Shown: piece by piece, positions 53,897 through 61,642 of the stretch | Layout: every line of letters starts with the position of its first letter | Numbering within the stretch: the stretch's first letter is position 1 | Source of the DNA: JANNNF01 sp040385825 | GTDB lineage: Bacteria > Pseudomonadota > Alphaproteobacteria > Rhodobacterales > Rhodobacteraceae | NCBI GenBank assembly: GCA_040385825.1 | Contig: JAZKGQ010000006.1 | Location: forward strand, 372,001 to 436,000 | Direction: 5' to 3' | DNA: 64,000 nucleotides | Notes under the pieces: model-generated | What the model saw: the letters and a program-made list of their open reading frames with translations, nothing else | What the model was told of the DNA's origin: nothing | Database searches by the model: none | Made by a program: the position numbers and the translations under genes

Positions 53897-54352
53897 ATGT
53901 TCCACCGCCCCAACCGCCGCCGGAAACGCCAGCCAGAGGCAGGCGTCACCCTGATCGAAATGATGATCGTGCTGGTGATCATCGGCATCGTGGCCGCGCT
54001 GATCGTGCCCAACGTGATTGGCCGCCCCGATCAGGCCCGTGTGGCGGTGGCCAACGCCGATCTGCGCACGATTGCCGCCAGCCTGGAAATGTACCGGCTG
54101 GACAACCGCACCTACCCGACCACCGATCAGGGCTTGCAGGCGCTGACCGCCGCGCCGACCCTTGCCCCCGCCCCGCCGAACTGGGTGGCGGGGGGGTATC
54201 TGCCCAACGTGCCGACCGACCCTTGGGGCAACCCTTATGTGTTCCGCAGCCCCGGCACCGGGGCGGGGTTCGACCTGATGTCCCTGGGCGCCGACGGTGC
54301 CGAAGGTGGCGAAGGCGTGGATGCCGACATCGCCCTGGGGGCGGCCGGATGA
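53897..54352 (+). CDS. gspG: Type II secretion major pseudopilin GspG
   Basis: The 151-residue pseudopilin has a basic leader and helix EAGVTLIEMMIVLVIIGIVA, with cleavage after Gly16 and Glu at mature position 5. The C-terminal block PTDPWGNPYVFRSPG and GADGAEGGEG is the conserved calcium-binding end of GspG. ATG 53897 follows AGGAAG. It heads the plus-strand operon and overlaps gspH by 4 bases. Confidence 0.96.
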   Translation: MFHRPNRRRKRQPEAGVTLIEMMIVLVIIGIVAALIVPNVIGRPDQARVAVANADLRTIAASLEMYRLDNRTYPTTDQGLQALTAAPTLAPAPPNWVAGGYLPNVPTDPWGNPYVFRSPGTGAGFDLMSLGADGAEGGEGVDADIALGAAG

Positions 54353-54813
54353 CACGCGCGCGCCGCAACCGACAGGCCGGGCTGACGCTGATCGAAATGC
54401 TGGTCGTGCTGGTCATTGTCGGCATCGCCAGCGCCGCCAGCATGCTGGGCGTTCAGGCGCTGACCCGCGATACTTCTGCGCAGGACGAGGCCCTGCGGCT
54501 GGCCGCCCACATGTCGCTTGCGGTGGACGAGGCGCTGATTTCGCGCGTGCCGGTGGAACTGGTGTGGACGCCGCGGGGCTATGGGTTTCAGCGCTGGTCG
54601 GATGGCGAATGGCGCCCCGCCGCCAACCCGCGTCTGGCGGTGCACGCGCTGCCCGCCTCGGTCACTCTGGCCCGGACGGATGGGCAAACGGGTGCGGTGA
54701 CGATCGCCGCCGACGGGCTTGGCCCCGCCGTGGCGCTGCGTCTGTATACCGACCGCAGCATCTGGCAGGTCGCGTTCGACGGGCTGACCTTTGCGGCAGG
54801 GCCTGCCCTATGA
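54349..54813 (+). CDS. gspH: Type II secretion minor pseudopilin GspH
   Basis: A 154-residue pseudopilin with leader MTRARRNRQAG and helix LTLIEMLVVLVIVGIAS; Glu is at mature position 5. The beta-rich domain follows (LVWTPRGYGFQRWSDGEWR). It overlaps gspG and gspI by 4 bases each. Confidence 0.92.
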   Translation: MTRARRNRQAGLTLIEMLVVLVIVGIASAASMLGVQALTRDTSAQDEALRLAAHMSLAVDEALISRVPVELVWTPRGYGFQRWSDGEWRPAANPRLAVHALPASVTLARTDGQTGAVTIAADGLGPAVALRLYTDRSIWQVAFDGLTFAAGPAL

Positions 54814-55163
54814 CCCGCCAGCCCGACGCCGGTTTCACCCTGATCGAGACGCTGGTGGCGCTGGCTGTGCTGTCGGTTTCGGCGGTGGCGATCCTGGGCG
54901 CGGTGCAGGCCCATGTCGCGCGCATCGGCGCGCTGGAAACCCGCGCGGCGGCACTGTGGGCGGCAGAGACTTATCTGGCGGAACGGGCGCTTGGCCTGCA
55001 ACCCGCAGCGCAAGCCAGCGTTCTGGGCATGGGCTTTGCCCTTGCCGCCACCCTGACACCGACCGCCGATCCCGACCTGTCCCGCATCGACATCACGGCG
55101 GCAGATACGGCGCGCAGCATGGTCTACGCCCGGTTGACCGGCTTTCTGGACAGCCCGAGATGA
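54810..55163 (+). CDS. gspI: Type II secretion minor pseudopilin GspI
   Basis: A 117-residue pseudopilin, the usual small size of GspI. The leader MTRQPDAG precedes FTLIETLVALAVLSVSAVAI, with Glu at mature position 5. The rest (AETYLAERALGLQP ... RIDITAADTA) is a short beta domain. It is coupled by 4-base overlaps to gspH and gspC. Confidence 0.9.
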   Translation: MTRQPDAGFTLIETLVALAVLSVSAVAILGAVQAHVARIGALETRAAALWAAETYLAERALGLQPAAQASVLGMGFALAATLTPTADPDLSRIDITAADTARSMVYARLTGFLDSPR

Positions 55164-56002
55164 CACCACGGGCGGGCACATTGCTGTTGCTTGGCACGGC
55201 ATTGGCCGCGATGGCCAGCCTTGCGCTGGCCGCCCGCCCCCTGGTGCAGCGCCTGACGGCCGGCCCCGCCCCCCTTGCCGCCCCCCAGCCCGCCCTTCTT
55301 CCACAACCCTTTCGCGCCGACCTTGGCCCGGTGCTGGCCTTTGCCCCCTTTGGCAGCACCACAGCACCAAAGGCCGCCGCCGACACCGCCGTCCCGGTGG
55401 AAACCCAGACCGGGCTGACCCTTCTGGGCATCACGCTGGCCCGCCCTGCCACCGCATCCCGCGCCATCATTGCGGGGGGGGATACGGCGGTGGGCAGCTA
55501 TGCCATCGGGGCCTGGGTGTCATCCGGCATCGAACTGGCCGGGGTGAAGGAAAGCCATGTCGTGCTGCGGGTGAACGGACGGCTGGAAACCCTGACCTTT
55601 CCGCAGACTGCCAGTGCCGAGGTGACCAGCGCCGCCACCGGCCCCGATCTGGCCAACCTGATCCCGGTCACCACCGCCCCCGCCCCGCCCGTCACCCTGC
55701 CCGAGGCGGATGCGCGCATCGCCACCTACCGCGCCGCGCTGAACCGCGATCCTTACGGCTTTCTGGCCGGGCTGGGGCTGGACGCCGGGCCGCAAGGCTA
55801 TGTCGTGCAGGATGCCGCCGCGACCGAACTGGTGCAGGCGGGCCTGCGCCCCGGCGATGTGATCTCTACGCTGAACGGCCAGCCGGTCGGCAATATCGAC
55901 ACTGACATGGCGCTTTTCGATGCCATCGTGGCCTCTGGCCGCATCACGCTGACCGCCGAACGGGCAGGCAAGACCCTGACCATGACCTTCCCCTTGCGAT
56001 GA
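55160..56002 (+). CDS. gspC: Type II secretion protein GspC with PDZ domain
   Basis: The 280-residue inner membrane protein has one N-terminal helix, a homology region (about 75-140; LTLLGITLARPATASRAIIA) and a C-terminal PDZ-like domain (about 195-280; LGLDAGPQGYVVQDAAATEL, then GDVISTLNGQPVG). GspC links the inner membrane platform to the secretin and helps to choose substrates. It overlaps gspI and gspD by 4 bases. Confidence 0.9.
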   Translation: MTPRAGTLLLLGTALAAMASLALAARPLVQRLTAGPAPLAAPQPALLPQPFRADLGPVLAFAPFGSTTAPKAAADTAVPVETQTGLTLLGITLARPATASRAIIAGGDTAVGSYAIGAWVSSGIELAGVKESHVVLRVNGRLETLTFPQTASAEVTSAATGPDLANLIPVTTAPAPPVTLPEADARIATYRAALNRDPYGFLAGLGLDAGPQGYVVQDAAATELVQAGLRPGDVISTLNGQPVGNIDTDMALFDAIVASGRITLTAERAGKTLTMTFPLR

Positions 56003-57978
56003 ACAGGCCCCCGATGACCCTTTTGCGTGTGATCCTGCTGGCCTTGCTTCTGGCCCATCCCGTGGCGGCACAGGAACCCGAGGCCCCGAGCTTTGTGATC
56101 AACCTGCGCGACGCCGACATCCGCCTGCTGGCGGAACAGGTGTCGGACATCACCAACCGCACGCTGATCCTTGACCCGAATGTCACCGGCATCGTCACGG
56201 TGATTTCCACGCAGCCGCTGGACAAGGACGGGGTGTGGGAACTGTTTCAGTCGGTGCTGTCGGTGCAGGGCTATGCCGCGCTGCCCTCGGGCACGCTGTG
56301 GCGGATCGTGCCGCAGGCCACGGTACGCGAGGGCGGGTCAGTGCTGGAAAGCCCGGAAAAGATCGGGCGGCTGGATGTGATCACCCGCCTTGTGCCGCTG
56401 AAGAACTTTCCCGCGGCGACGGCGGTCGGCGCGCTGCGCCCGCTGGTCGCCAGCTTTGGCTATATCGAGGCGGTGATCGACACCAACACGCTGGTCATCA
56501 CCGACACCGCCGAAAACGTGCGCCGGATCGAAGGCATCGCCCGCGCGCTGGACACCGACAACGGGCAGGAAATCTACACCATCCCCATCCGCAACGCCGA
56601 TGCGGCCGAGGTGGGGGCGGCGGTGCAAAGCGTGCTTGGGTCCAGCGCCACCGGCAGCGCCGCCCCGCGCGTCACCGTGGATGCGCGGTCAAACCGGCTG
56701 CTGCTGAACGCCGATCCCGAAACTTACGCGCTGGTGCAGCGGGTGGTCGCCGATCTGGATGTGCCGGGACGGGCGATTCCGTCGACCGTGCCTGTGACGC
56801 AGGTCTATGCCCTGCGCTTTGCCGATGCCGCATCGCTGGCCGATGTGCTGCGCGGGCTGGTGGGGTCGGGGGCCACGGTCAGCAACCCGGTGGCGGGGGC
56901 CTTGGCCCCGGTGATCGACCCCGCCACCGGCATCGCGGTCGAAGGCGCCGATGTGCGGCTGGTGGCCCCGGCGGTCGGGTCGTTCAGCGCCGAGGAGATC
57001 ACCATTCAACCCGTGCTGGAAAGCAACTCCATCGTGGTCCGCGCGCGGGCCGAGGTGCAGCGCGATCTGGCCCGCCTGATAGCCGAGCTGGACCAGCGCC
57101 GCCCGCAGGTGTTGATCGAGGCGGCGATTGTCGAGGTGTCGGGCGACATTTCCGAACAGTTGGGCGTGCAACTTGGCTTTGGCACCGCCACTCCGCCCGG
57201 TGATTTTACCGCCACGTCCTTTTCCGGCAGCGGGCCATCTTTGCAGAACATTTTGCGTCTGCTTGGGTCGCCTGCCGCCAATTCGGTTGGCAGCGGTCTG
57301 TCGATCGGGCTGTCGCGCAAGGATGATTTCGGGGTGTTGTTGCAGGCGCTTGGCACCTCGACCAAGGCCAACCTGCTGTCGACCCCCAGCATCACCACGC
57401 TGGACAATCAGGCGGCAGAGATCATCGTGGGCCAGAACGTGCCGTTCCGCACCGGATCTTTCACCAGCGAAGGCACCACCCAGAACACCATCGAACGCAA
57501 GGACGTGGGCATCACCATGCGCGTGGTGCCGCGGGTCAATCAGGGCGATGTGATCCAGCTGGACATCAGCCAGGAAGTGTCCTCGCTGACCAATCAGGCG
57601 GTGCAGGGGGCCGCCGATCTGGTGACCAACCGCCGCAGCATCAAGACCACCGTGCTGGCCGACAATGGCGGCACCATCGTTCTGGGCGGGCTGATCACCG
57701 ATGACCGGCAATCCAGCCGGTCCGAGGTGCCGGGTCTGGGCCGCGTGCCGGTGATCGGCGGGCTGTTCCGCAACCGGTCGGAACAGGCGCGGCGGCAGAC
57801 GCTGTTCGTGTTCATGCGCCCCACCATCCTGCGCACACGCGCCGATGTGTCGGCCGTATCTGACAACCGCTTTCAGCGGCTGAAGGCCATCGAGGCCGCC
57901 CCGCCCGAAAAGGGCAGCATCCTTGGCAGGAAAAAGAACGTCCGGCGGCTGCCGGTGGAAATCGATGGGTTGTACTGA
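55999..57978 (+). CDS. gspD: Type II secretion secretin GspD
   Basis: This 659-residue outer membrane secretin has signal peptide LLRVILLALLLAHPVAAQ, then N0 (about 30-105), N1-N3 modules (VPLKNFPAATAVGALRPLV; IPIRNADAAEVGAAVQSVL; YALRFADAASLADVLRGL) and the secretin core (about 385-620; VGQNVPFRTGSFTSEGTTQN, VVPRVNQGD, GGTIVLGGLI). The end carries a short S-domain-like tail. No pilotin gene of known type is present nearby. It overlaps gspC by 4 bases and the TPR gene by one. Confidence 0.95.
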   Translation: MNRPPMTLLRVILLALLLAHPVAAQEPEAPSFVINLRDADIRLLAEQVSDITNRTLILDPNVTGIVTVISTQPLDKDGVWELFQSVLSVQGYAALPSGTLWRIVPQATVREGGSVLESPEKIGRLDVITRLVPLKNFPAATAVGALRPLVASFGYIEAVIDTNTLVITDTAENVRRIEGIARALDTDNGQEIYTIPIRNADAAEVGAAVQSVLGSSATGSAAPRVTVDARSNRLLLNADPETYALVQRVVADLDVPGRAIPSTVPVTQVYALRFADAASLADVLRGLVGSGATVSNPVAGALAPVIDPATGIAVEGADVRLVAPAVGSFSAEEITIQPVLESNSIVVRARAEVQRDLARLIAELDQRRPQVLIEAAIVEVSGDISEQLGVQLGFGTATPPGDFTATSFSGSGPSLQNILRLLGSPAANSVGSGLSIGLSRKDDFGVLLQALGTSTKANLLSTPSITTLDNQAAEIIVGQNVPFRTGSFTSEGTTQNTIERKDVGITMRVVPRVNQGDVIQLDISQEVSSLTNQAVQGAADLVTNRRSIKTTVLADNGGTIVLGGLITDDRQSSRSEVPGLGRVPVIGGLFRNRSEQARRQTLFVFMRPTILRTRADVSAVSDNRFQRLKAIEAAPPEKGSILGRKKNVRRLPVEIDGLY

Positions 57979-59132
57979 TGCGCAAGAACCAAACCGCTGT
58001 ACTGTATCTGGCCGCAAGTGCGCTGCTTGCGACCGTGCTGGGCATGGCATCGACCGTGCTGACCGATGCCCCGGTGGCCAGTGCGGGCACCATCCCGCCG
58101 GACCGCGTTGTGGCGCAGTTGCAAAGCGGGGCGCGCTATCCTGCCGATCTGGCCGCCGATATTGCCGCCCAACGGGCCGCCCCCGCCGATGCGGCGCTGG
58201 CGCTGAAAACCGCGCGCGGGATGATTGCCTTTGGCCGCGAGCAGGGCGATTCCCGGCTGGTGGGCGGGGCGGCAGGGGTGCTGCGGCCGTTCCTGACCAA
58301 TGCCAATCCGCAGGCGCTGTATCTGGCGGCCACCGCGCGGCAGTACCAGCACGACTTTCCCGGTGCGCTGGCCTTGCTGGACCGGGCCTTGACGCTTGAT
58401 CCGGGCGACGTGAACGCCCGGCTGACCCGCGCCACCATCCGCATCGTGCAGGGCGAGTTTGACAGCGCCCGCGCCGATTGTGCGCAGATCAGCCAGCTTG
58501 GCCAGCCTGCGGTGGGGTTCCTGTGCATGGCGACCAGCCACACCCTGACCGATGAGGGACCGGGCTATGCCGCCCGGATCAACACCATTCTTGCGCAGCC
58601 CGGCGTGCTGGACGCAGGGCTGCGGCCCTGGGCCATCGGGCTGGTGGGCGAGATTGCCGTGCAACAGGGCGATACGGCCACCGCCGCCCGCGCATTTCAG
58701 GATGTGCTGGCGCTTGATCCACTGGCGCTGCGCGAACGGTTGCTGCTGGCCGACCTTCTGCTGGCGACCGGGCAGGCGGCACAGGTCCTACCCCTACTGG
58801 CCCCCGCCCCAGATACCGATGGCGTGCTGATCCGCCGGGTGCTGGCCGACCCCGCGACGGCAGGGCCGATGCGTGACACCCTGGCGGCACGGTTTGCCCT
58901 GAACCTCGACCTGGGATTGACCGCCCATTCCCGCGAAGAAGCGATGTACTTTTCCAGGATTGCCCCCGATCCGGCTCTGGCCCTCGCACGGGCCAAGGTG
59001 AACTGGGAATTGCAGCATGAAATCGAGGATGCCACCCTGCTGATCGCCGCCGCCGCCGCGACGGGCGACACCGCCGCAGCCCAGCCGGTGCAGGACTGGA
59101 TGCGCCGCACAGGGGCGAGGCTGCCAGAATGA
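57978..59132 (+). CDS. TPR-repeat membrane-anchored protein
   Basis: A 384-residue protein with an N-terminal hydrophobic helix or signal (AVLYLAASALLATVLGMAST) and tetratricopeptide-like helices (about 110-290; YQHDFPGALALLDRALTLDP and QGDTATAARAFQDVLALDP). It is coupled to gspD by TGATG. TPR proteins often assemble secretion complexes. This one could help secretin assembly or handle the DUF4331 protein, which is inferred from its place. Confidence 0.75.
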   Translation: MRKNQTAVLYLAASALLATVLGMASTVLTDAPVASAGTIPPDRVVAQLQSGARYPADLAADIAAQRAAPADAALALKTARGMIAFGREQGDSRLVGGAAGVLRPFLTNANPQALYLAATARQYQHDFPGALALLDRALTLDPGDVNARLTRATIRIVQGEFDSARADCAQISQLGQPAVGFLCMATSHTLTDEGPGYAARINTILAQPGVLDAGLRPWAIGLVGEIAVQQGDTATAARAFQDVLALDPLALRERLLLADLLLATGQAAQVLPLLAPAPDTDGVLIRRVLADPATAGPMRDTLAARFALNLDLGLTAHSREEAMYFSRIAPDPALALARAKVNWELQHEIEDATLLIAAAAATGDTAAAQPVQDWMRRTGARLPE

Positions 59133-59150
59133 CGATCCTTGCCAATGGCC

Positions 59151-59176
59151 TGAAACCATCCCCGACCCCGCCCGTA
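59151..59176 (+). promoter_or_regulatory. ECF-type promoter of the hupE genes
   Basis: TGAAACCA (59151-59158), 14 bases, then CGTA (59173-59176). The -35 differs at the last two bases from the other four sites. It lies about 30 bases before the first hupE start, downstream of the TPR gene. Confidence 0.5.
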
Positions 59177-59206
59177 CCTGTACAAGCCCCTCATCGGAGT
59201 GACCAG

Positions 59207-59824
59207 ATGAACCGCAAGACACAGGCCGCGCTGACCACCCTGTTTGCCCCGCTTGGCCTGACCGTGCTTGCCCTGACCGTCCTGACCGCCTTGCCCGCAC
59301 TGGCCCATGACGGCGAGGGGGCGGGCGGGTTGGTGGCAGGGCTGCTGCATCCGATCAGCGGGCCGGATCATGTGGTGGCGATGATCGCGGTGGGTCTGTG
59401 GGGCGCGATCCTTGGCGCCCCCGCCCTGTGGCAGTTGCCTGTGGCGTTTCCGCTGGTGATGGCGCTGGCCGGGGCCTTGGCGGTAATGGGGGTTCCGCTG
59501 CCGGGGGTCGAGGCTGGCATCGGCCTGTCGGGGGTGGTGCTGGGCCTGATGGTGCTGTTTGCCCTGCGCCCGCCGATCTGGGTGGCGGCAGGGATCGTGT
59601 CGGTGTTTGCGGTGTTTCACGGCCATGCGCATGGCAGCGAACTGCCAGCCACGGCCAATCCGCTGGCCTATGCCGTTGGCTTCGTGGTGACGACGGGGCT
59701 GCTGCATCTGGCGGGCATCGCCATCGGGATGCTGGTGAAATGGCCTGCGGGCAGGGTTGTGGTTCGGGCCTCGGGGGCGGTGATCGCCCTGGCTGGTGGC
59801 GCCTTTCTGGGGGGCATCGCATGA
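59207..59824 (+). CDS. HupE/UreJ-family membrane protein 1
   Basis: The 205-residue protein has a signal peptide and about six further membrane segments. The family's metal motif HPISGPDH (H48-x5-D54-H55) and the loop FHGHAHGSE are present. HupE and UreJ proteins are thought to move nickel or cobalt. The start MNRKTQAAL at 59207 follows CGGAGTGACC. It overlaps the next gene by 4 bases. Confidence 0.88.
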   Translation: MNRKTQAALTTLFAPLGLTVLALTVLTALPALAHDGEGAGGLVAGLLHPISGPDHVVAMIAVGLWGAILGAPALWQLPVAFPLVMALAGALAVMGVPLPGVEAGIGLSGVVLGLMVLFALRPPIWVAAGIVSVFAVFHGHAHGSELPATANPLAYAVGFVVTTGLLHLAGIAIGMLVKWPAGRVVVRASGAVIALAGGAFLGGIA

Positions 59825-60381
59825 TCCGGCTTGCCCTTGCCCTTCCCCTGACCATGCTGACCGGGCCTGCCATGGCGCATGGCACCCTGCCCGGCGGTGG
59901 CGGGTTCTATTCCGGCGCGCTGCATCCTGTGGTCGCGCTGGACCATCTGCTGGCCGTGCTGGCGCTTGGCCTGCTGTCGGGGCGCTTGCAGACCCGCCTG
60001 CCCGTGGCGGGGTTTGTGGCCGGGCTGATCGCGGGGCTGGCCTGGGCACAGCCCCTGCCCTGGGGTCCGGTGGTCATCTTGCTGCTGACCCTGGCGCTTG
60101 GCGGTGTGCTGGCGGCGGACATGCGGCTGCGGGCACGGGTGCTGGCGGGTCTGGCGCTGCTGCTTGGGGCCGTGCTGGGCACAGAGACAGACACCGGCGC
60201 GGCAGGGCTTGCCGCCACTACGGGCACAATAGTCGCCGCCAGCCTGATCTTGCTGAACGCCATGGCGCTGGCGGGGGTGCTGCGCGCGCCGCCACGCGGC
60301 ATCGTGTTGCGGGTGGCAGGATCCTGGCTGGTGGCCATCGCCTGTCTGATGCTGGCGCTGCGCCTGGGAGGTACGGCATGA
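59821..60381 (+). CDS. HupE/UreJ-family membrane protein 2
   Basis: A 186-residue relative of the preceding protein with signal-like start MIRLALALPLTMLTGPAMAH. The motif reads LHPVVALDH (H35-x5-D41-H42). About six membrane segments are visible. It lacks the HGHAHG loop, so metal use may differ. It overlaps both neighbours by 4 bases. Confidence 0.82.
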   Translation: MIRLALALPLTMLTGPAMAHGTLPGGGGFYSGALHPVVALDHLLAVLALGLLSGRLQTRLPVAGFVAGLIAGLAWAQPLPWGPVVILLLTLALGGVLAADMRLRARVLAGLALLLGAVLGTETDTGAAGLAATTGTIVAASLILLNAMALAGVLRAPPRGIVLRVAGSWLVAIACLMLALRLGGTA

Positions 60382-61442
60382 TCCGCGCTTTGCTGCTTTG
60401 CCTGCTGCTGGCCACCCCGGCCTTTGCGCATGAAACCACCCGCTCCTATCTGGATATCACCCGGCAGGGCGCCGATGTGACCGCCACCCTGCGCGTGGCC
60501 TTTCGTGACATCGAGGTCGTGGTCTGGATCGACGAGGATCTGGACGGTCAGGTCACCTGGGCCGAGGCCACACGGCGGCTGGAGGCCGTGACCGCCTATG
60601 CAAACGCGACCCTGACGCTGGCAACCGGCGAGGCTTGCCCCCTGACACAGACCGCTGCGGGGGCGTCAAGCGATGGCGGCATCGACTATCTGGAACTGAC
60701 GCTTGGCGGCCAGTGTCCTTCGGCCACCGCCCCGCTGACCGTGCGGTCGCGCCTGTTTGCCGACATCGACCCCGATCACCGGCTGTTTCTGACCGCCACA
60801 ACGGCAGGCGGCACGACCACCGCCATTCTGCGCAGCAGCGCACCAGAAGCGGTGATCGCCGCAGGCGCGGTAGCCGGATCGGCGCGCGGCACCGCCCGCA
60901 CCTATTTTGCCGCCGGGGTCGAACACCTGCTGACCGGGCCGGACCACATCGCCTTTCTGCTGCTGCTGATCCTGCCGGCCATCACCACCGTTATCGGCGC
61001 CCGCGCGGCGGCGGCACAGATCCTGTTTGCGGTGACCGGCTTTACCCTGGCCCATGCGCTGACCCTGACCGCCGCGTCGACCGCCCTGCTGCGCCCGCCC
61101 ACCGACCTGATTTCCGGGCTGGTCGCAGTATCAATCATTCTGACCGCGATAGACAACATCCGCCCGTTCCTGCCCGGTCCGCGCGCGGCCTCGGCTGCGT
61201 TCTTCGGGCTGATCCACGGCTATGGGTTTGCCACCATCCTGACCGGGGCCAATCTGTCGGGCGCGCAGTTCGCCACCGCGCTGATCAGCTTCAATCTGGG
61301 GATCGAGGCCGCGCAGGTGCTGCTGGTGCTGGCAACCGCCTTTGCCCTGCATGCGCTGCGCGGCGGGCGGCCCCTGCTGATCGCGGGCAGCACGGCAGGG
61401 GCCACCGCCGGGGTCTGGTGGCTGGTGCAGAGCGTGAGTTAG
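60378..61442 (+). CDS. HupE/UreJ-type protein with periplasmic EF-hand-like domain
   Basis: This 354-residue protein has signal MIRALLLCLLLATPAFA, then a periplasmic beta-rich domain (about 18-165) with a classical EF-hand loop DEDLDGQVTWAE (52-63). The C-terminal half is a HupE/UreJ-2-type membrane domain, with the metal motif EHLLTGPDH (H183-x5-D189-H190) and GLIHGYGFA. The calcium site is inferred from the loop pattern only. It is the last gene of the plus-strand block, with a repeat and terminator after it. Confidence 0.85.
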   Translation: MIRALLLCLLLATPAFAHETTRSYLDITRQGADVTATLRVAFRDIEVVVWIDEDLDGQVTWAEATRRLEAVTAYANATLTLATGEACPLTQTAAGASSDGGIDYLELTLGGQCPSATAPLTVRSRLFADIDPDHRLFLTATTAGGTTTAILRSSAPEAVIAAGAVAGSARGTARTYFAAGVEHLLTGPDHIAFLLLLILPAITTVIGARAAAAQILFAVTGFTLAHALTLTAASTALLRPPTDLISGLVAVSIILTAIDNIRPFLPGPRAASAAFFGLIHGYGFATILTGANLSGAQFATALISFNLGIEAAQVLLVLATAFALHALRGGRPLLIAGSTAGATAGVWWLVQSVS

Positions 61443-61477
61443 CGCGGGATGACCTGCCAAGGGACCGGCCTTTTCTG

Positions 61478-61536
61478 CCCGGAATCAAGCGCGTAGCGCG
61501 CCGGGCAATGCCCGACCGCCCCCTCGCGCGGGCATT
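61478..61536. repeat. 59-bp intergenic repeat, copy 2
   Basis: Second copy of the repeat at 46936-46994; two differences (A to T and G to C) in 59 bases. It lies 36 bases after the last hupE stop, in the same direction as copy 1. Confidence 0.9.
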
Positions 61537-61569
61537 GCCCTCTCATCGTGCATCTTAAAAAGGCAGACA

Positions 61570-61593
61570 GGAAAACAGGACCGGTTCCATGAA
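61570..61593. repeat. 24-bp intergenic repeat, copy 2
   Basis: GGAAAACAGGACCGG plus the following TTCCATGAA matches 47116-47139 with one difference. Confidence 0.8.
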
Positions 61594-61601
61594 AATTCAT
61601 C

Positions 61602-61642
61602 CCCCCTTGCCCCCCGCGACGACTCGCGGGGGGGCAAGGGGG
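61602..61642. terminator. Terminator between hupE block and RND gene
   Basis: CCCCCTTGCCCCCCGCG pairs with CGCGGGGGGGCAAGGGGG around a 6-base loop, a stem of about 17 bp with one bulge. It ends just before the stop codon of the convergent RND pump gene. Confidence 0.75.

Noticed and set aside
57978..59132. The TPR protein as an anti-sigma factor
   Set aside because: It has an N-terminal hydrophobic segment but no zinc-binding or other anti-sigma motif that I recognise, and it is encoded far from the sigma gene.
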